Source of the DNA: Chryseobacterium gleum
GTDB taxonomy: Bacteria > Bacteroidota > Bacteroidia > Flavobacteriales_D > Sanyastnellaceae
Assembly (NCBI GenBank): GCA_945881835.1
Contig: CAMCVP010000014.1
Location: forward strand, 1 to 54,903
Reading direction: 5' to 3'
Length of the DNA stretch: 54,903 nt
Shown here in pieces: positions 22,339 to 31,732 of this stretch. How positions within the stretch are numbered: position 1 is the first letter of the stretch; every line of letters starts with the position of its first letter. Under the pieces are notes generated by a model, which made no database searches, was not told the origin of the DNA, and saw only the letters and a program-made list of their open reading frames with translations. Made by a program: the position numbers and the translations under genes.

Positions 22339-23903
22339 TTCAAAACAACTTTCACGCTCCAGTTGGCGCGCACTTCAATGGGTTTAGAGAAGACGCTCAC
22401 AGGTTCGCATCTTATTTTTTTCTGAAGATCGGCAATGTCCCATTGATTATTTCGGTTCACATCGTGAACCAAACGAACGGTGTACTTCCCTGGCTGAATA
22501 CCGCTAAAAACAAGCGTTTCCGCATAATCTACTTTTCGAACCACATTTCCTTTTTCATTTCGAAGCTCTACAAATTTCTTGAAGCTCTTGTCTTCTATTA
22601 AGGGAATGGACAACTCAAGGTTTCCTAATTTTTCAGGAGATGCAAATTCGAAATTGGTTTGAAGGGTATCGTTCGTTGTGCCGTATGCTGTTTCCCAAGC
22701 GCCAGGCAAGATGCGAATGCTTGCTTTTCCAATAAGCTCGCTTGCATTGGCGTCTACTTGTATTGCGAAATGCAAAGGAGAATTTGTCTCTGCAATTGTC
22801 CCTGTTGCTTGAATTCCTTGCACTGTAACTTGACACGTGTTTCGCTTCAACACCGCATAGGCGGGTGCTTTCACTAAAATCAATGATTTCGGGTCTTGCC
22901 GAATACTTCCAGAAAACTTGAACTTCTTCAACTTCGGAGATTTCGAAACAAAAACACTCAAAGTATCTGCTGGCTGCTGATTGAACGAATAAGTCACTCC
23001 TTCAAAGTTGTTGCTTGGTGCTAAACCTTCCCTTCCGCCTAATGCAAAAAACAGCGTATCACTGTTGTTCAATGAACCGTATCTGAACGGGACACTCGCC
23101 GTGGACGGGGCTAATTTAATTTTTTCAATCATTCCATAGGCGCCAACAATGAAGCCACTTCCAACAGAATCTGTCTTGAACATTTCTTCCGTAATCTTCT
23201 CTACTTTCTTCGGAGAAAAGCGCAAATTCAACGGATAATTATTTTGAGTTGAAAACGGATTTTCGATAAAATCTCCAATTTCATTTTCATCCCAAATTCT
23301 GTTTTCATTCAAATCGGAAAATGCTGCAACGTAGAAATTCGCTTTGGGTAAATAGCTGAAGATAAACTCGCCCTTGTCACTCACCTTTTTCGCATATGCT
23401 ACTGATCCCATTAAACTGTCGGAATACAAGATTACCGTAGCCTTTTCAGGCACCCCGCCCTTTTGCGCGTCGTATACTACACCGCTAATAGAAGCAGAGT
23501 CGAGTGCACTTCCAGTTGAAAAAACAAAATTCAACGAAGTTTTATTTCCTTCAGTTATATCTGATATGGCATTGCCGAATTCTATGGTGTAAGTGGTGTT
23601 CACCTTCAGTGTGTCGTTCCAAGAAAGCATAGCCAAACGCTTGTTGCAAATCAAGGTGGCTGGCTGTTTCAATGCGGGAGAGACAATGACTTCATTCGCA
23701 GCACCTGCTTGCACAAATTCATCGAAGTTCAGAACGAGTGTATTTGTTGCGACATTCGTCGCGAAAGAATCTATGCTTTGCGCAAGTAATTTTGGCGGAG
23801 TCACGTCCTTCGTTCCGCCGTTCAATCCGCGCACTTGCGCACATCCCGCGGCAACGAGGGCAATTCCGATAACAATACTATTTCGAAGATTAAAAAACTT
23901 CAT
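22335..23903 (-). CDS. Lipoprotein with N-terminal Ig-like (Big_5) domain
   Basis: A 522-residue lipoprotein. The signal ends in the lipobox VAAGC (C21), followed by GLNGGTKDVTPPKLL, the hallmark opening of Bacteroidota Big_5 Ig-like lipoproteins. The domain continues to about residue 130 (VLNFDEFVQ, TYTIEFGNAISD). Later come a SdrD/carboxypeptidase-regulatory-like module (GVVYDAQKGG, DLNENRIWDENEIGD) and a C-terminal VHDVNRNNQWD motif. It is anchored to a membrane and probably faces the periplasm; role unknown. It overlaps msrC by 14 nt at its start, so the two form an operon. Confidence 0.88.
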   Translation of the reverse strand: MKFFNLRNSIVIGIALVAAGCAQVRGLNGGTKDVTPPKLLAQSIDSFATNVATNTLVLNFDEFVQAGAANEVIVSPALKQPATLICNKRLAMLSWNDTLKVNTTYTIEFGNAISDITEGNKTSLNFVFSTGSALDSASISGVVYDAQKGGVPEKATVILYSDSLMGSVAYAKKVSDKGEFIFSYLPKANFYVAAFSDLNENRIWDENEIGDFIENPFSTQNNYPLNLRFSPKKVEKITEEMFKTDSVGSGFIVGAYGMIEKIKLAPSTASVPFRYGSLNNSDTLFFALGGREGLAPSNNFEGVTYSFNQQPADTLSVFVSKSPKLKKFKFSGSIRQDPKSLILVKAPAYAVLKRNTCQVTVQGIQATGTIAETNSPLHFAIQVDANASELIGKASIRILPGAWETAYGTTNDTLQTNFEFASPEKLGNLELSIPLIEDKSFKKFVELRNEKGNVVRKVDYAETLVFSGIQPGKYTVRLVHDVNRNNQWDIADLQKKIRCEPVSVFSKPIEVRANWSVKVVLN

Positions 23904-24375
23904 TCGCTAAAATATTGGCTATTTCTTCCAAGCCGGTTAGATCATCTTCATCGAAAAAATCGAGATGCGAACTGTCTACATCTAACACACCAATCACTTC
24001 ATTTCCCTTCACAATAGGAACTACAATTTCACTTTTCGAAGCGCTGCTGCAAGCAATGTGTCCGGGAAACTCATCGACATTCGGAACTATAATGGAAGCG
24101 CCGTTCGCCCATGATGTACCGCAAACACCCTTGCCGTGCTCGATCTGCGTGCATGCAACAGGCCCTTGAAAAACAAAGAGATTCAGCGAGTTGTTGTTCA
24201 CGATATAGATGCCCACCCAAAGGAAATCGAAATTTTCTTTGAGTAAAGCCATAACATTTCCGGCTTTGGCAATAAAATTAGGCTCGCCGTTACACAAGGC
24301 AAAAGCCTGAGCACAAGCGGCTTTGTAGCGTTTTTCCTTCGAAAGCTCTTTCGAAATAGTTGGTAATTCAGACAT
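23890..24375 (-). CDS. msrC: Free methionine-(R)-sulfoxide reductase (GAF domain)
   Basis: A 161-residue GAF-fold enzyme that reduces free L-methionine-(R)-sulfoxide. The three family cysteines are present: C75 (GPVACTQ), C85 (GKGVCGTSW) and C109 (GHIACSSASKSE), with spacing as in E. coli fRMsr (C84, C94, C118). The surrounding GVLDVDS motif is also typical. It is upstream of the lipoprotein gene and overlaps it by 14 nt. It is divergent from gcvP. Confidence 0.92.
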   Translation of the reverse strand: MSELPTISKELSKEKRYKAACAQAFALCNGEPNFIAKAGNVMALLKENFDFLWVGIYIVNNNSLNLFVFQGPVACTQIEHGKGVCGTSWANGASIIVPNVDEFPGHIACSSASKSEIVVPIVKGNEVIGVLDVDSSHLDFFDEDDLTGLEEIANILANEVF

Positions 24376-24415
24376 AGAAGTTCAAAAGTACAACACCTTG
24401 ATAAAAATCTTGTAT

Positions 24416-24444
24416 TTTGTACTGAAAGGCGTAACCTATATTTG
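24416..24444 (+). promoter_or_regulatory. Promoter of gcvP
   Basis: TTTG at 24416-24419, a 17-nt spacer, then TATATTTG at 24437-24444, a full match to the Bacteroidota consensus. The leader would be only about 14 nt, which leaves no room for a glycine riboswitch. Confidence 0.75.
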
Positions 24445-24464
24445 CTGACCTAAAGACAAAATGT

Positions 24465-27296
24465 ATGTCATCGACTAATTTCAGAGATCGCCACAACGGC
24501 CCTCGCCAAGAAGAAGTATCACACATGTTACAAACCATTGGTGTGAACTCTATTGACCAATTGATTAACGAGACTGTTCCAGCGCACATTCGCTTGAAGG
24601 CTCCGTTAAATGTCTCGGCCGCGTTAAGCGAAGACGAGTATTTAAGCCACATTTGGGAATTGGGGAAAATGAATGTGGTTGCGAAAAACTACATTGGATT
24701 GGGTTACCACCCAACCCTTACTCCTACAGTAATTCTTAGAAATATTTTTGAAAATCCAGGATGGTACACCGCCTATACTCCTTATCAAGCAGAGATTGCG
24801 CAAGGACGTTTAGAAGCGTTGTTGAACTTCCAAACTATGGTTACCGACCTTACTTCATTGCCTATTGCAAACGCGAGTTTGTTAGATGAAGGAACTGCTG
24901 GTGCGGAAGCCATGATTTTGTTCTTCCACAGTCGTTCAAGAGCGAAAGAGCAAGCCGGCGCAAACAAGTATTTCGTTGATGCGAAGACTTATCCGCAAAC
25001 CATTGACGTATTGAAAGGACGTGCCTTCCACTTAGGCATTGAGTTGGTGATTGGTGATTACAAGACACACGTATTTACTCCTGAGTTTTTCGGTGCTTGT
25101 GTTCAATTCCCGAATGCTGAAGGAAGTGTTGAAGACTATTCATTGTTCTGTGAAGGTGCGCATGCAAACGACGTTTACGTTTCTGTTGCATCTGATTTAA
25201 TGGCATTGGCTACCTTAACTCCTCCGGGTGAGTGGGGTGCTGATTTGTGCTTCGGTAACTCGCAACGTTTCGGTGTTCCAATGGGATTCGGCGGACCACA
25301 CGCTGCCTTCTTCGCAACGAAAGAAGACTTCAAGCGTAACATGCCAGGACGTATCATTGGTGTATCGAAAGATCGTCACGGAAACACTGCCTATCGCATG
25401 GCGCTTCAAACACGCGAACAACACATTCGTCGTGAAAAAGCTACTTCAAACATTTGTACTGCTCAAGCCTTGTTAGCTGTAATGGCTTCTATGTATGGCG
25501 TATATCACGGACCTAAAGGTGTGAAGAGCATTGCTACGCGCATTCATACATACACGCACTCATTGCGCAACGCTTTGGTAAGTGCAGGAGTGAACGTAGT
25601 GAACACTTCGTTCTACGACACGTTAACCATTGCTTCTGCAGACGCAGGAATTCAAGAGCGCGCAGCAGCTAAAAATATCAACATGTACTTCCATGCAGGC
25701 GGAGTGAGTCTTTCATTGAATGAAGGAACGAAGCCTGCTGATTTGAATGAATTGTATTTCATTCTAACTGGAAAAGAAGGATCGGTTAGTTTAACTACCG
25801 AATGTTCATTCGGTTCTATGGAGAGAACTTCTTCTTACATGACTCATCCTCATTTCAACTCTCATCACAGTGAAACTGAGATGTTGCGTTATATGAAGAA
25901 GTTAGAGAACAAAGATTTGTCGTTGGCACACGCAATGATTCCATTGGGATCATGTACCATGAAATTGAATGCTACGAGCGAGATGATTCCATTGTCTTGG
26001 CCAGAATTCAATAGCATTCATCCTTTCGCGCCAGCGAATCAAACCGCAGGTTACCAAAAGATGTTGGTAGAACTTGAGAAAGATTTGTGCGAGTGTACTG
26101 GTTTCGCTGGAGTGTCTCTTCAACCAAACTCAGGTGCACAAGGTGAGTTATCAGGATTGCTTGTTATTATGGCTTACCACAGAAGTCGCGGTGATCATCA
26201 CCGTAACATTTGTATCATTCCATCTTCTGCACACGGAACAAATCCGGCATCTGCAGTAATGGCTGGGTTAACAGTTGTGGTAACGAAGTGTGACGAAAAC
26301 GGAAACGTAGACGTTGCAGATCTTCGCGAGAAAGCAGAATTGCACAAAGACAACCTCGCTGCATTAATGGTTACTTATCCTTCTACACATGGTGTATTCG
26401 AAGAAGCCATTAACGAGATTACAGATATTATTCACGCCAACGGCGGACAAGTATACATGGACGGTGCGAACATGAACGCTCAGGTTGGTCTTACCAATCC
26501 GGGTAACATTGGCGCAGACGTTTGTCACTTGAACTTACACAAGACCTTCGCTATTCCTCACGGAGGTGGTGGTCCTGGCATGGGACCTATTGGTGTTGCT
26601 GCTCACTTGAAGCCTTTCCTTCCATCTAACGCATTTGTGAAAACAGGCGGAGAGCACGGAATTAACGGTGTGAGTTCTGCTCCATTCGGAAGTGCATTAA
26701 TCTTATTGATTTCTTACGGATACATTAAGATGTTAGGATTCGACGGATTGGCAGACGCAACGAAAGTTGCAATCTTCAACGCGAACTACATGAAGGCACG
26801 TTTGAAAGATCATTACGATGTTCTTTATACTGGAACAAACGGACACGTTGCACATGAAATGATTTTGGATTGTCGTTCATTTAAATCTTTTGGGGTTGAA
26901 GTGGAAGACATTGCGAAGCGTTTAATGGACTACGGTTTCCACGCGCCAACAGTATCTTTCCCTGTGGCTGGAACATTGATGGTTGAGCCAACCGAAAGTG
27001 AGCCATTGGTTGAAATGGATCGTTTCTGCGATGCAATGATTCAAATTAAAAAAGAGATTTTAGATGTTGAAAGCGGTGCAGCCGACAAACAAGACAACTT
27101 GTTGAAAATGGCCCCGCATACAGCGCAAGAATTAACTGCAGACGAATGGAACCACTCTTATTCTCGCAGTGCTGCCGCTTATCCAATGCCTGGTCTTCGT
27201 GAGAATAAATTCTGGACTAGCGTGGGTCGTGTAGACAACGCATACGGAGATAGAAATTTGGTTTGTACTTGTCCGCCAATGGAAGCGTTCATGTAA
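24465..27296 (+). CDS. gcvP: Glycine dehydrogenase (decarboxylating), P-protein
   Basis: A 943-residue PLP enzyme of the glycine cleavage system that decarboxylates glycine and hands the aminomethyl group to the H-protein lipoyl arm. This is the fused, single-chain P-protein: an N-terminal half ([21 protein letters not shown]) and a C-terminal half with the PLP lysine K693 in [19 protein letters not shown]. Length is normal. Partner genes gcvT and gcvH are absent from the window. It has its own promoter and a terminator 25 nt after the stop. lpdA, which encodes the L-protein, lies 7 kb away. Confidence 0.97.
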   Translation: MSSTNFRDRHNGPRQEEVSHMLQTIGVNSIDQLINETVPAHIRLKAPLNVSAALSEDEYLSHIWELGKMNVVAKNYIGLGYHPTLTPTVILRNIFENPGWYTAYTPYQAEIAQGRLEALLNFQTMVTDLTSLPIANASLLDEGTAGAEAMILFFHSRSRAKEQAGANKYFVDAKTYPQTIDVLKGRAFHLGIELVIGDYKTHVFTPEFFGACVQFPNAEGSVEDYSLFCEGAHANDVYVSVASDLMALATLTPPGEWGADLCFGNSQRFGVPMGFGGPHAAFFATKEDFKRNMPGRIIGVSKDRHGNTAYRMALQTREQHIRREKATSNICTAQALLAVMASMYGVYHGPKGVKSIATRIHTYTHSLRNALVSAGVNVVNTSFYDTLTIASADAGIQERAAAKNINMYFHAGGVSLSLNEGTKPADLNELYFILTGKEGSVSLTTECSFGSMERTSSYMTHPHFNSHHSETEMLRYMKKLENKDLSLAHAMIPLGSCTMKLNATSEMIPLSWPEFNSIHPFAPANQTAGYQKMLVELEKDLCECTGFAGVSLQPNSGAQGELSGLLVIMAYHRSRGDHHRNICIIPSSAHGTNPASAVMAGLTVVVTKCDENGNVDVADLREKAELHKDNLAALMVTYPSTHGVFEEAINEITDIIHANGGQVYMDGANMNAQVGLTNPGNIGADVCHLNLHKTFAIPHGGGGPGMGPIGVAAHLKPFLPSNAFVKTGGEHGINGVSSAPFGSALILLISYGYIKMLGFDGLADATKVAIFNANYMKARLKDHYDVLYTGTNGHVAHEMILDCRSFKSFGVEVEDIAKRLMDYGFHAPTVSFPVAGTLMVEPTESEPLVEMDRFCDAMIQIKKEILDVESGAADKQDNLLKMAPHTAQELTADEWNHSYSRSAAAYPMPGLRENKFWTSVGRVDNAYGDRNLVCTCPPMEAFM

Positions 27297-27321
27297 TTCC
27301 AAAAGTCAACACATTTCAAAC

Positions 27322-27346
27322 AGCCTCACTTCGGTGGGGCTTTTTG
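27322..27346 (+). terminator. Terminator of gcvP
   Basis: Stem AGCCTCAC / GTGGGGCT with a TTCG tetraloop and one G-T pair, followed by a TTTTTG run. It lies 25 nt after the gcvP stop and just before the outer-membrane protein gene. Confidence 0.88.
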
Positions 27347-27376
27347 TTATCTTTACTTCAACATAAATTTCAAACT

Positions 27377-28060
27377 ATGAAAAAAACAATTTTACTTATT
27401 TCAATTGCACTTGTCTCTTTCGCTGCTAGCGCTCAATTAGCAATTAAGTACACGCCGCTTGTATTCTTAAGAAACATGAAGTACACCGTTCATGCGGAAT
27501 ACATGATACCAAACTCTCCACGTATTTCTGTTGCTCTTGGTTTCAGTCAAAATCTTCTTCCGAAATCAAGTGGACTTGAGAATATGGCAGGAGGAACTTA
27601 CTTCCAACAAAATACAGCCAACAGCAATGCTGGAATTTCTCTTGATCCCGAAGTGCGCATGTATACTCGAAAAAACATGGAAGGGTTTTATTTCGGATTG
27701 TACAGTTCACAGCGCTTTTCGAGCAACCAGTTAGATGAGTACACCGATTATTTGATGGATCCTGTAGATTCAACATACTATTACGCGAATCCAACCGGCG
27801 GTTTCCAAAATTTAAACACGCGCGTTTCCATCTACGGAGCACAAATCGGATTTCAAAAATTCCAAGGAAAGAACGATCGCTTCATCATTGACGTATACGC
27901 CGGTGGTGGAACAAAAATCACTTCAAGAAAATACACAGATGGAAATTCAATGCTAACGGGTGGTTTCACCAATTCTGTAAAGAACGGTGTTGCACTTCGT
28001 TTGAATTTTTCAATCGGAATATTATTGTGGCCTGGAGACGATTCTAAATTGCCTCAATAA
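27377..28060 (+). CDS. Putative outer-membrane beta-barrel protein
   Basis: A 227-residue protein with a clear signal peptide (MKKTILLISIALVSFAASAQ). The start is the ATG at 27377, not the in-frame ATG inside gcvP at 27263. The mature part has alternating aromatic and polar strands (VRMYTRKNMEGFYFGLYSSQRF, VYAGGGTKI) and ends in a strand with NFSIGILLW, suggesting a small barrel of the DUF3575-like type. No catalytic motif is seen. It converges on ald with 17 nt overlapping. Confidence 0.75.
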   Translation: MKKTILLISIALVSFAASAQLAIKYTPLVFLRNMKYTVHAEYMIPNSPRISVALGFSQNLLPKSSGLENMAGGTYFQQNTANSNAGISLDPEVRMYTRKNMEGFYFGLYSSQRFSSNQLDEYTDYLMDPVDSTYYYANPTGGFQNLNTRVSIYGAQIGFQKFQGKNDRFIIDVYAGGGTKITSRKYTDGNSMLTGGFTNSVKNGVALRLNFSIGILLWPGDDSKLPQ

Positions 28061-29264
28061 GCAATTCTAAAGGCTTCCACGACAAATCGAAAGTCGTGGC
28101 AATGTCTTCATTGGTAAGGGTTCCGTGATAGAGGTAGACTCCATTGCGGAACCCTTTCTGATTTCGAATCAGATTGACAATTCCACCTTCGTCGCCTAAG
28201 TCTAAAATTACAGGAGCGAAAATATTCGAAAGCGCATAAGACGCCGTTCTTGAAACACGAGCAGCAATATTCGGAACACAATAATGAATTACACCGTGCT
28301 TGCGGAAAGTCGGATTCTCGTGGTTCGTTACTTCAGATGTTTCAAAACAACCGCCGCGATCGATACTCACATCTACAATCACACTTCCTTCTTTCATGTC
28401 TTGAACCATTTCCTCAGAAACAACAACCGGTGTTCTTCCTTTCTTGGAGCGAATAGCACCAATGACCACATCGGCGTATTTCAACGCACGTGAAAGTTCA
28501 GAAGGCTGAATGGTGCTGGTCCAAAGATGAACACCCAAATCGTTCTGAATGCGTTTCAGCTTATAAATACTGTTATCGAAAAGCTTCACGCTTGCACCCA
28601 AGCCGAGGGCAGCACGAGCAGCGTTTTCTCCAACCGTTCCTGCGCCAATGATGACTACCTCTGTTGGACGAACTCCGGTTATTCCGCCGAGCATGAGTCC
28701 TCTTCCGCCGGTGTGGTGACTGAGGTATTCTGCAGCAAGCATGATTGACGTATTGCCCGCTATTTCCGCCATTGCGCGAACAATGGGGTAAATTCCTTTT
28801 TTATCTTGAATGTAATCCCAGGCGATGGCTGTGATTTTTTTTACTGAAAGTTGAACGAAACACTCCTTCGATTGAACAGGTAAATTCAATGCTGAAATAA
28901 GCGTTTGCTTACCGGGCATCAATTCTATTTCTTCCAAACTCGGTGGCGCCACTTTCATGATTACGTTGGCTTGAAAGACTTGCTTGCGGTCGTACACAAT
29001 GGTTGCGCCGCATTCGCTGTAGTCGTGATCTAAAAAATTACTCTCGTTACCAGCGCCGGATTCGATGATGACATCATGACCTCGGCTCACCAATAAACCA
29101 ACACTTTCAGGAGCAAGCGCCACGCGACGCTCTTGAAACGACATTTCCTTCGGAATACCAATAGTTAAGCGTTGCATGTTCTTTCCAACGTGCAGCATTT
29201 CTTCTTGCGGAGACAGCGCCGTTTCAAGCGCAATGGAGTGAAAATGTTTTTTAGAAAGGGCCAT
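28044..29264 (-). CDS. ald: Alanine dehydrogenase
   Basis: A 406-residue NAD-dependent enzyme of the AlaDH/PNT family that interconverts alanine and pyruvate plus ammonia. The N-terminal substrate domain has GIPKEMSFQERRVALAPE with the family lysine/arginine set, and VIMKVAPPS. The NAD-binding core is VVIIGAGTVGENAARAALGLGASVKLFDN. It is longer than the 370-residue classical Ald, having about 30 extra N-terminal residues, which is usual in Bacteroidota. It starts divergently from the 98-residue membrane protein and overlaps the convergent barrel gene by 17 nt. Confidence 0.92.
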   Translation of the reverse strand: MALSKKHFHSIALETALSPQEEMLHVGKNMQRLTIGIPKEMSFQERRVALAPESVGLLVSRGHDVIIESGAGNESNFLDHDYSECGATIVYDRKQVFQANVIMKVAPPSLEEIELMPGKQTLISALNLPVQSKECFVQLSVKKITAIAWDYIQDKKGIYPIVRAMAEIAGNTSIMLAAEYLSHHTGGRGLMLGGITGVRPTEVVIIGAGTVGENAARAALGLGASVKLFDNSIYKLKRIQNDLGVHLWTSTIQPSELSRALKYADVVIGAIRSKKGRTPVVVSEEMVQDMKEGSVIVDVSIDRGGCFETSEVTNHENPTFRKHGVIHYCVPNIAARVSRTASYALSNIFAPVILDLGDEGGIVNLIRNQKGFRNGVYLYHGTLTNEDIATTFDLSWKPLELLIEAI

Positions 29265-29310
29265 AGCTGAGTATTCTCATCTTCGAAGTTACGAAACCTT
29301 GCTTATTATT

Positions 29311-29341
29311 TTTGAAAGGTTAGAATTATCTGCTATTTTTG
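29311..29341 (+). promoter_or_regulatory. Promoter of the 98-residue membrane protein
   Basis: TTTG at 29311-29314, a 19-nt spacer, then TATTTTTG at 29334-29341; both elements are perfect. A leader of about 13-15 nt follows to the ATG at 29361. Confidence 0.8.
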
Positions 29342-29360
29342 GCACTGAAAATAAAAAACT

Positions 29361-29657
29361 ATGTCACATTCAGATTCTCCGAAGCAAAGTTCATTGTTCT
29401 TATGGTTCATTGTTCCAATCGCTGTTATTCTAACTTTGATGTTCGTGAACATCAACAATAACGCAGCTGCACCGATGACTAAATTGCCTGGAGCTGTTCC
29501 TGCAAAAGAAGAAGTGAAACACGAAGATCACAAAGCTGCTTCAGACACTGCAGCTCACGCTGCAGATGCCCATGCTGAAGGTGCTAAAGTTGAAGAGCAT
29601 AAAGTTGTGGTAGAGGCAGCTCCTGAGGTTGCTCCAGCTCACAAACCAGCTCACTAA
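29361..29657 (+). CDS. Small membrane-anchored Ala/His/Glu-rich protein
   Basis: A 98-residue protein of unknown function. Residues 12-28 form one transmembrane helix (LFLWFIVPIAVILTLMF). The outer 65 residues are low complexity: alanine, glutamate, lysine, proline and ten or more histidines (for example VKHEDHKAAS, AAHAADAHAEGA, APAHKPAH). This may be a metal-binding or spacer tail; that is inference. It is driven by one of the best promoters in the window and is monocistronic. Its stop overlaps the convergent tsaE stop by 4 nt. Confidence 0.75.
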   Translation: MSHSDSPKQSSLFLWFIVPIAVILTLMFVNINNNAAAPMTKLPGAVPAKEEVKHEDHKAASDTAAHAADAHAEGAKVEEHKVVVEAAPEVAPAHKPAH

Positions 29658-30055
29658 AATTCAAAAACACGCTTTCCTTCTGCTTCGCGTATGCGAAGGA
29701 AACTAGGATTGTCTAAATAGCCGAACGCCACTTCTGGCCATTCGATGAAGACATACCGAGCGCCGGATAAATAATCTTCGAAGCCGAACTCTTGCAGTTC
29801 GGCTTTTGATTTTACTCGGTATAAGTCGAAATGATACATGCGTTCGTTGTTGCCGAGGTGGTATTCATTCACCAAGGAAAATGTTGGTGAACTTGTGTTC
29901 TCTTCCCCCAATAATTTCGCAACAAGCGAAATGAAGGTTGTCTTGCCAGCACCCATTTCTCCTTCCACACAAAATACTCCTGAAGGATGTTTCTGAATGA
30001 ACTGCTGTGCCAATGATTCCAGCTCTTCCAACGAATGAACTTCAAACTGCTGCAT
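29654..30055 (-). CDS. tsaE: tRNA threonylcarbamoyladenosine biosynthesis ATPase TsaE
   Basis: A 133-residue P-loop ATPase that supports TsaBD in making t6A37 on ANN-decoding tRNAs. The Walker A motif is GEMGAGKTTF (about residue 33), followed by SPTFSLVNEY and the family motif FDLYRV with FIEWPE. I start at the ATG at 30055 (MQQFEVHS); the ATG at 30076 would overlap the porX stop. It is cotranscribed after porX, a neighbour arrangement seen often in Bacteroidota. Confidence 0.93.
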   Translation of the reverse strand: MQQFEVHSLEELESLAQQFIQKHPSGVFCVEGEMGAGKTTFISLVAKLLGEENTSSPTFSLVNEYHLGNNERMYHFDLYRVKSKAELQEFGFEDYLSGARYVFIEWPEVAFGYLDNPSFLRIREAEGKRVFEF

Positions 30056-30056
30056 G

Positions 30057-31616
30057 TTACTTCGACTGTAAAACAATGAATGGAATAATCATTTCCTCTA
30101 ACGAAATACCTCCGTGCTGAAAGGTGTTTTGATAGTAGTTCATGAATTGGTTGTAGTTGTTCGGATAAACAAAGAAATCGTTGTCGGTAGCGAAAACAAA
30201 GGCTGTGCTAATGTTTTGCTTCGGCAAGTGCGCCTCGCTCGGATTGCGGATTTCAAAAACTTCCTTCGGATTGTAATCGAGATTTCTTCCTGCTTTGTAG
30301 CGTAAGTTCGAATTGGTATTTCTATCTCCAACTATGCGAATCGGATTTTCCACACGCACTGTTCCGTGGTCTGTGGTAATGATCACCTTGCATTTCTTTT
30401 CAGACAAGTGCTTCAGCATTTCAAGAAGTGCGCTGTGCTCGAACCAACTTTCCGTTAACGAAAGGTATGCTGGCTCATCGTCTGCTAACTCTTTAATCAC
30501 GTCCATTTCTGTCCGCGCATGACTGAGCATATCAACGAAATTGTAGACGATTACATTCAGGTTGTTCTTCAACAAATTCGTGAATGAGTCGGCCAATTTT
30601 TTTCCAGCATGATAATTTGTAATCTTGTTGTAAGACCATTTCACATCGAGACCCAAACGCTTCAGTTGTGAGCCAAGGAAATCTTCTTCGTGCAGGTTTT
30701 TTCCACCTTCGTCTTCTTCACTCTTCCACCAATTCGGATACAGCTTTTGCATCTCCGAAGGCATTAATCCAGAGAACAGCGCATTGCGCGCATAATGCGT
30801 GGCTGTAGGAAGAATGCTGAAGAACAAATCTTCTTCTTCAATTCTGTAAAACGGTTTTATATGTGGAATGAGCGTCTTCCATTGGTCGTAACGCAAGTTG
30901 TCTATGACCAACATGAAGACAGATTCATCGGCTTTCGCTGAAGCAACCAAAGGTGCAACACGCTGACGAAAAACAGAGTTCGAAAGCAAGGGTGCCTTCG
31001 AGAAATCTTTCATCCACTCGAGGTAATTCTGCTTAATGAATTTCGAGAATTGCTCGTTCGCTTCTCTGCGTTGCGTCTTGAATATTTCATTCATGCCTTC
31101 GTCGTTCGAACCGCGAAGTTCTTGCGACCAGTAAGTCATTTTCTTAAAGAAATTCTTCCACTCTTCAGCGTTCATGCGCTGACCTAACTGCATGCTTATC
31201 TCGCGAAACTCTTGACGGTAATCGTTTGTGGTCTTCTCACTTACCAAGCGCTTTTCGTCGAGGTTCTTTTTAATAGTCAAAAGAATCTGATTCGGATTAA
31301 CGGGTTTGATGAGGTAGTCGGAAATTTTCGAGCCTATGGCATCTTCCATAATGTGCTCTTCCTCGCTCTTTGTAATCATAACGATTGGAAGCGAAGAGTC
31401 TATGGCCTTCATGTCTTGAAGCACTTGCAATCCGCTGAGCCCTGGCATGTTCTCATCTAGAAAAACAATGTCGAAGAATTCCTTCTTCACCCAATCGATT
31501 GCAGATCTTCCGTTGTTCACGGTTGTAAGCACATATCCCTTTTGTTCAAGGTAAAGAATGTGCGGTTTTAGCAATTCAATCTCGTCGTCGGCCCAAAGTA
31601 TTTTAACAGGATTCAT
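30057..31616 (-). CDS. porX: T9SS regulator PorX: response regulator with PglZ domain
   Basis: A 519-residue protein. The N-terminal receiver domain (1-120) has acidic residues D10-D11, the phospho-acceptor D54 in FLDENMPG, and the conserved lysine in YLIKPVNP. The rest is a PglZ/alkaline-phosphatase-like domain (FMLVIDNLRYDQW, VYNFVDMLSHAR, ITTDHGTVRVENP). In Porphyromonas and Flavobacterium, PorX works with the kinase PorY to control T9SS gene expression and has phosphodiesterase activity. Its presence beside T9SS cargo genes supports an active T9SS in this genome. No porY is in the window. Confidence 0.95.
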   Translation of the reverse strand: MNPVKILWADDEIELLKPHILYLEQKGYVLTTVNNGRSAIDWVKKEFFDIVFLDENMPGLSGLQVLQDMKAIDSSLPIVMITKSEEEHIMEDAIGSKISDYLIKPVNPNQILLTIKKNLDEKRLVSEKTTNDYRQEFREISMQLGQRMNAEEWKNFFKKMTYWSQELRGSNDEGMNEIFKTQRREANEQFSKFIKQNYLEWMKDFSKAPLLSNSVFRQRVAPLVASAKADESVFMLVIDNLRYDQWKTLIPHIKPFYRIEEEDLFFSILPTATHYARNALFSGLMPSEMQKLYPNWWKSEEDEGGKNLHEEDFLGSQLKRLGLDVKWSYNKITNYHAGKKLADSFTNLLKNNLNVIVYNFVDMLSHARTEMDVIKELADDEPAYLSLTESWFEHSALLEMLKHLSEKKCKVIITTDHGTVRVENPIRIVGDRNTNSNLRYKAGRNLDYNPKEVFEIRNPSEAHLPKQNISTAFVFATDNDFFVYPNNYNQFMNYYQNTFQHGGISLEEMIIPFIVLQSK

Positions 31617-31675
31617 TTCAATTTTTTATGTTGGAAGCAACAGTGCAAATGTCGTAACGAAGTAAAGCGAATAAA

Positions 31676-31710
31676 TTGCATGGCGGTAAAAATTATGAAG
31701 ACTATATTTG
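31676..31710 (+). promoter_or_regulatory. Promoter of the delta-60 repeat gene
   Basis: TATATTTG at 31703-31710 is a perfect -7 element. A TTG at 31676-31678 lies 24 nt upstream, slightly further than usual. The leader would be about 15-20 nt. Confidence 0.55.
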
Positions 31711-31732
31711 TAGGACTAACTTAATCTTTATC

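Noticed and set aside
24376-24464. Glycine riboswitch before gcvP
   Set aside because: The promoter predicted at 24437-24444 leaves a leader of only about 14 nt, and no tandem aptamer-like pairing is visible.
27263-27376. An N-terminal extension of the small barrel protein starting inside gcvP
   Set aside because: It would cross the gcvP terminator hairpin; the signal peptide begins at the ATG at 27377.
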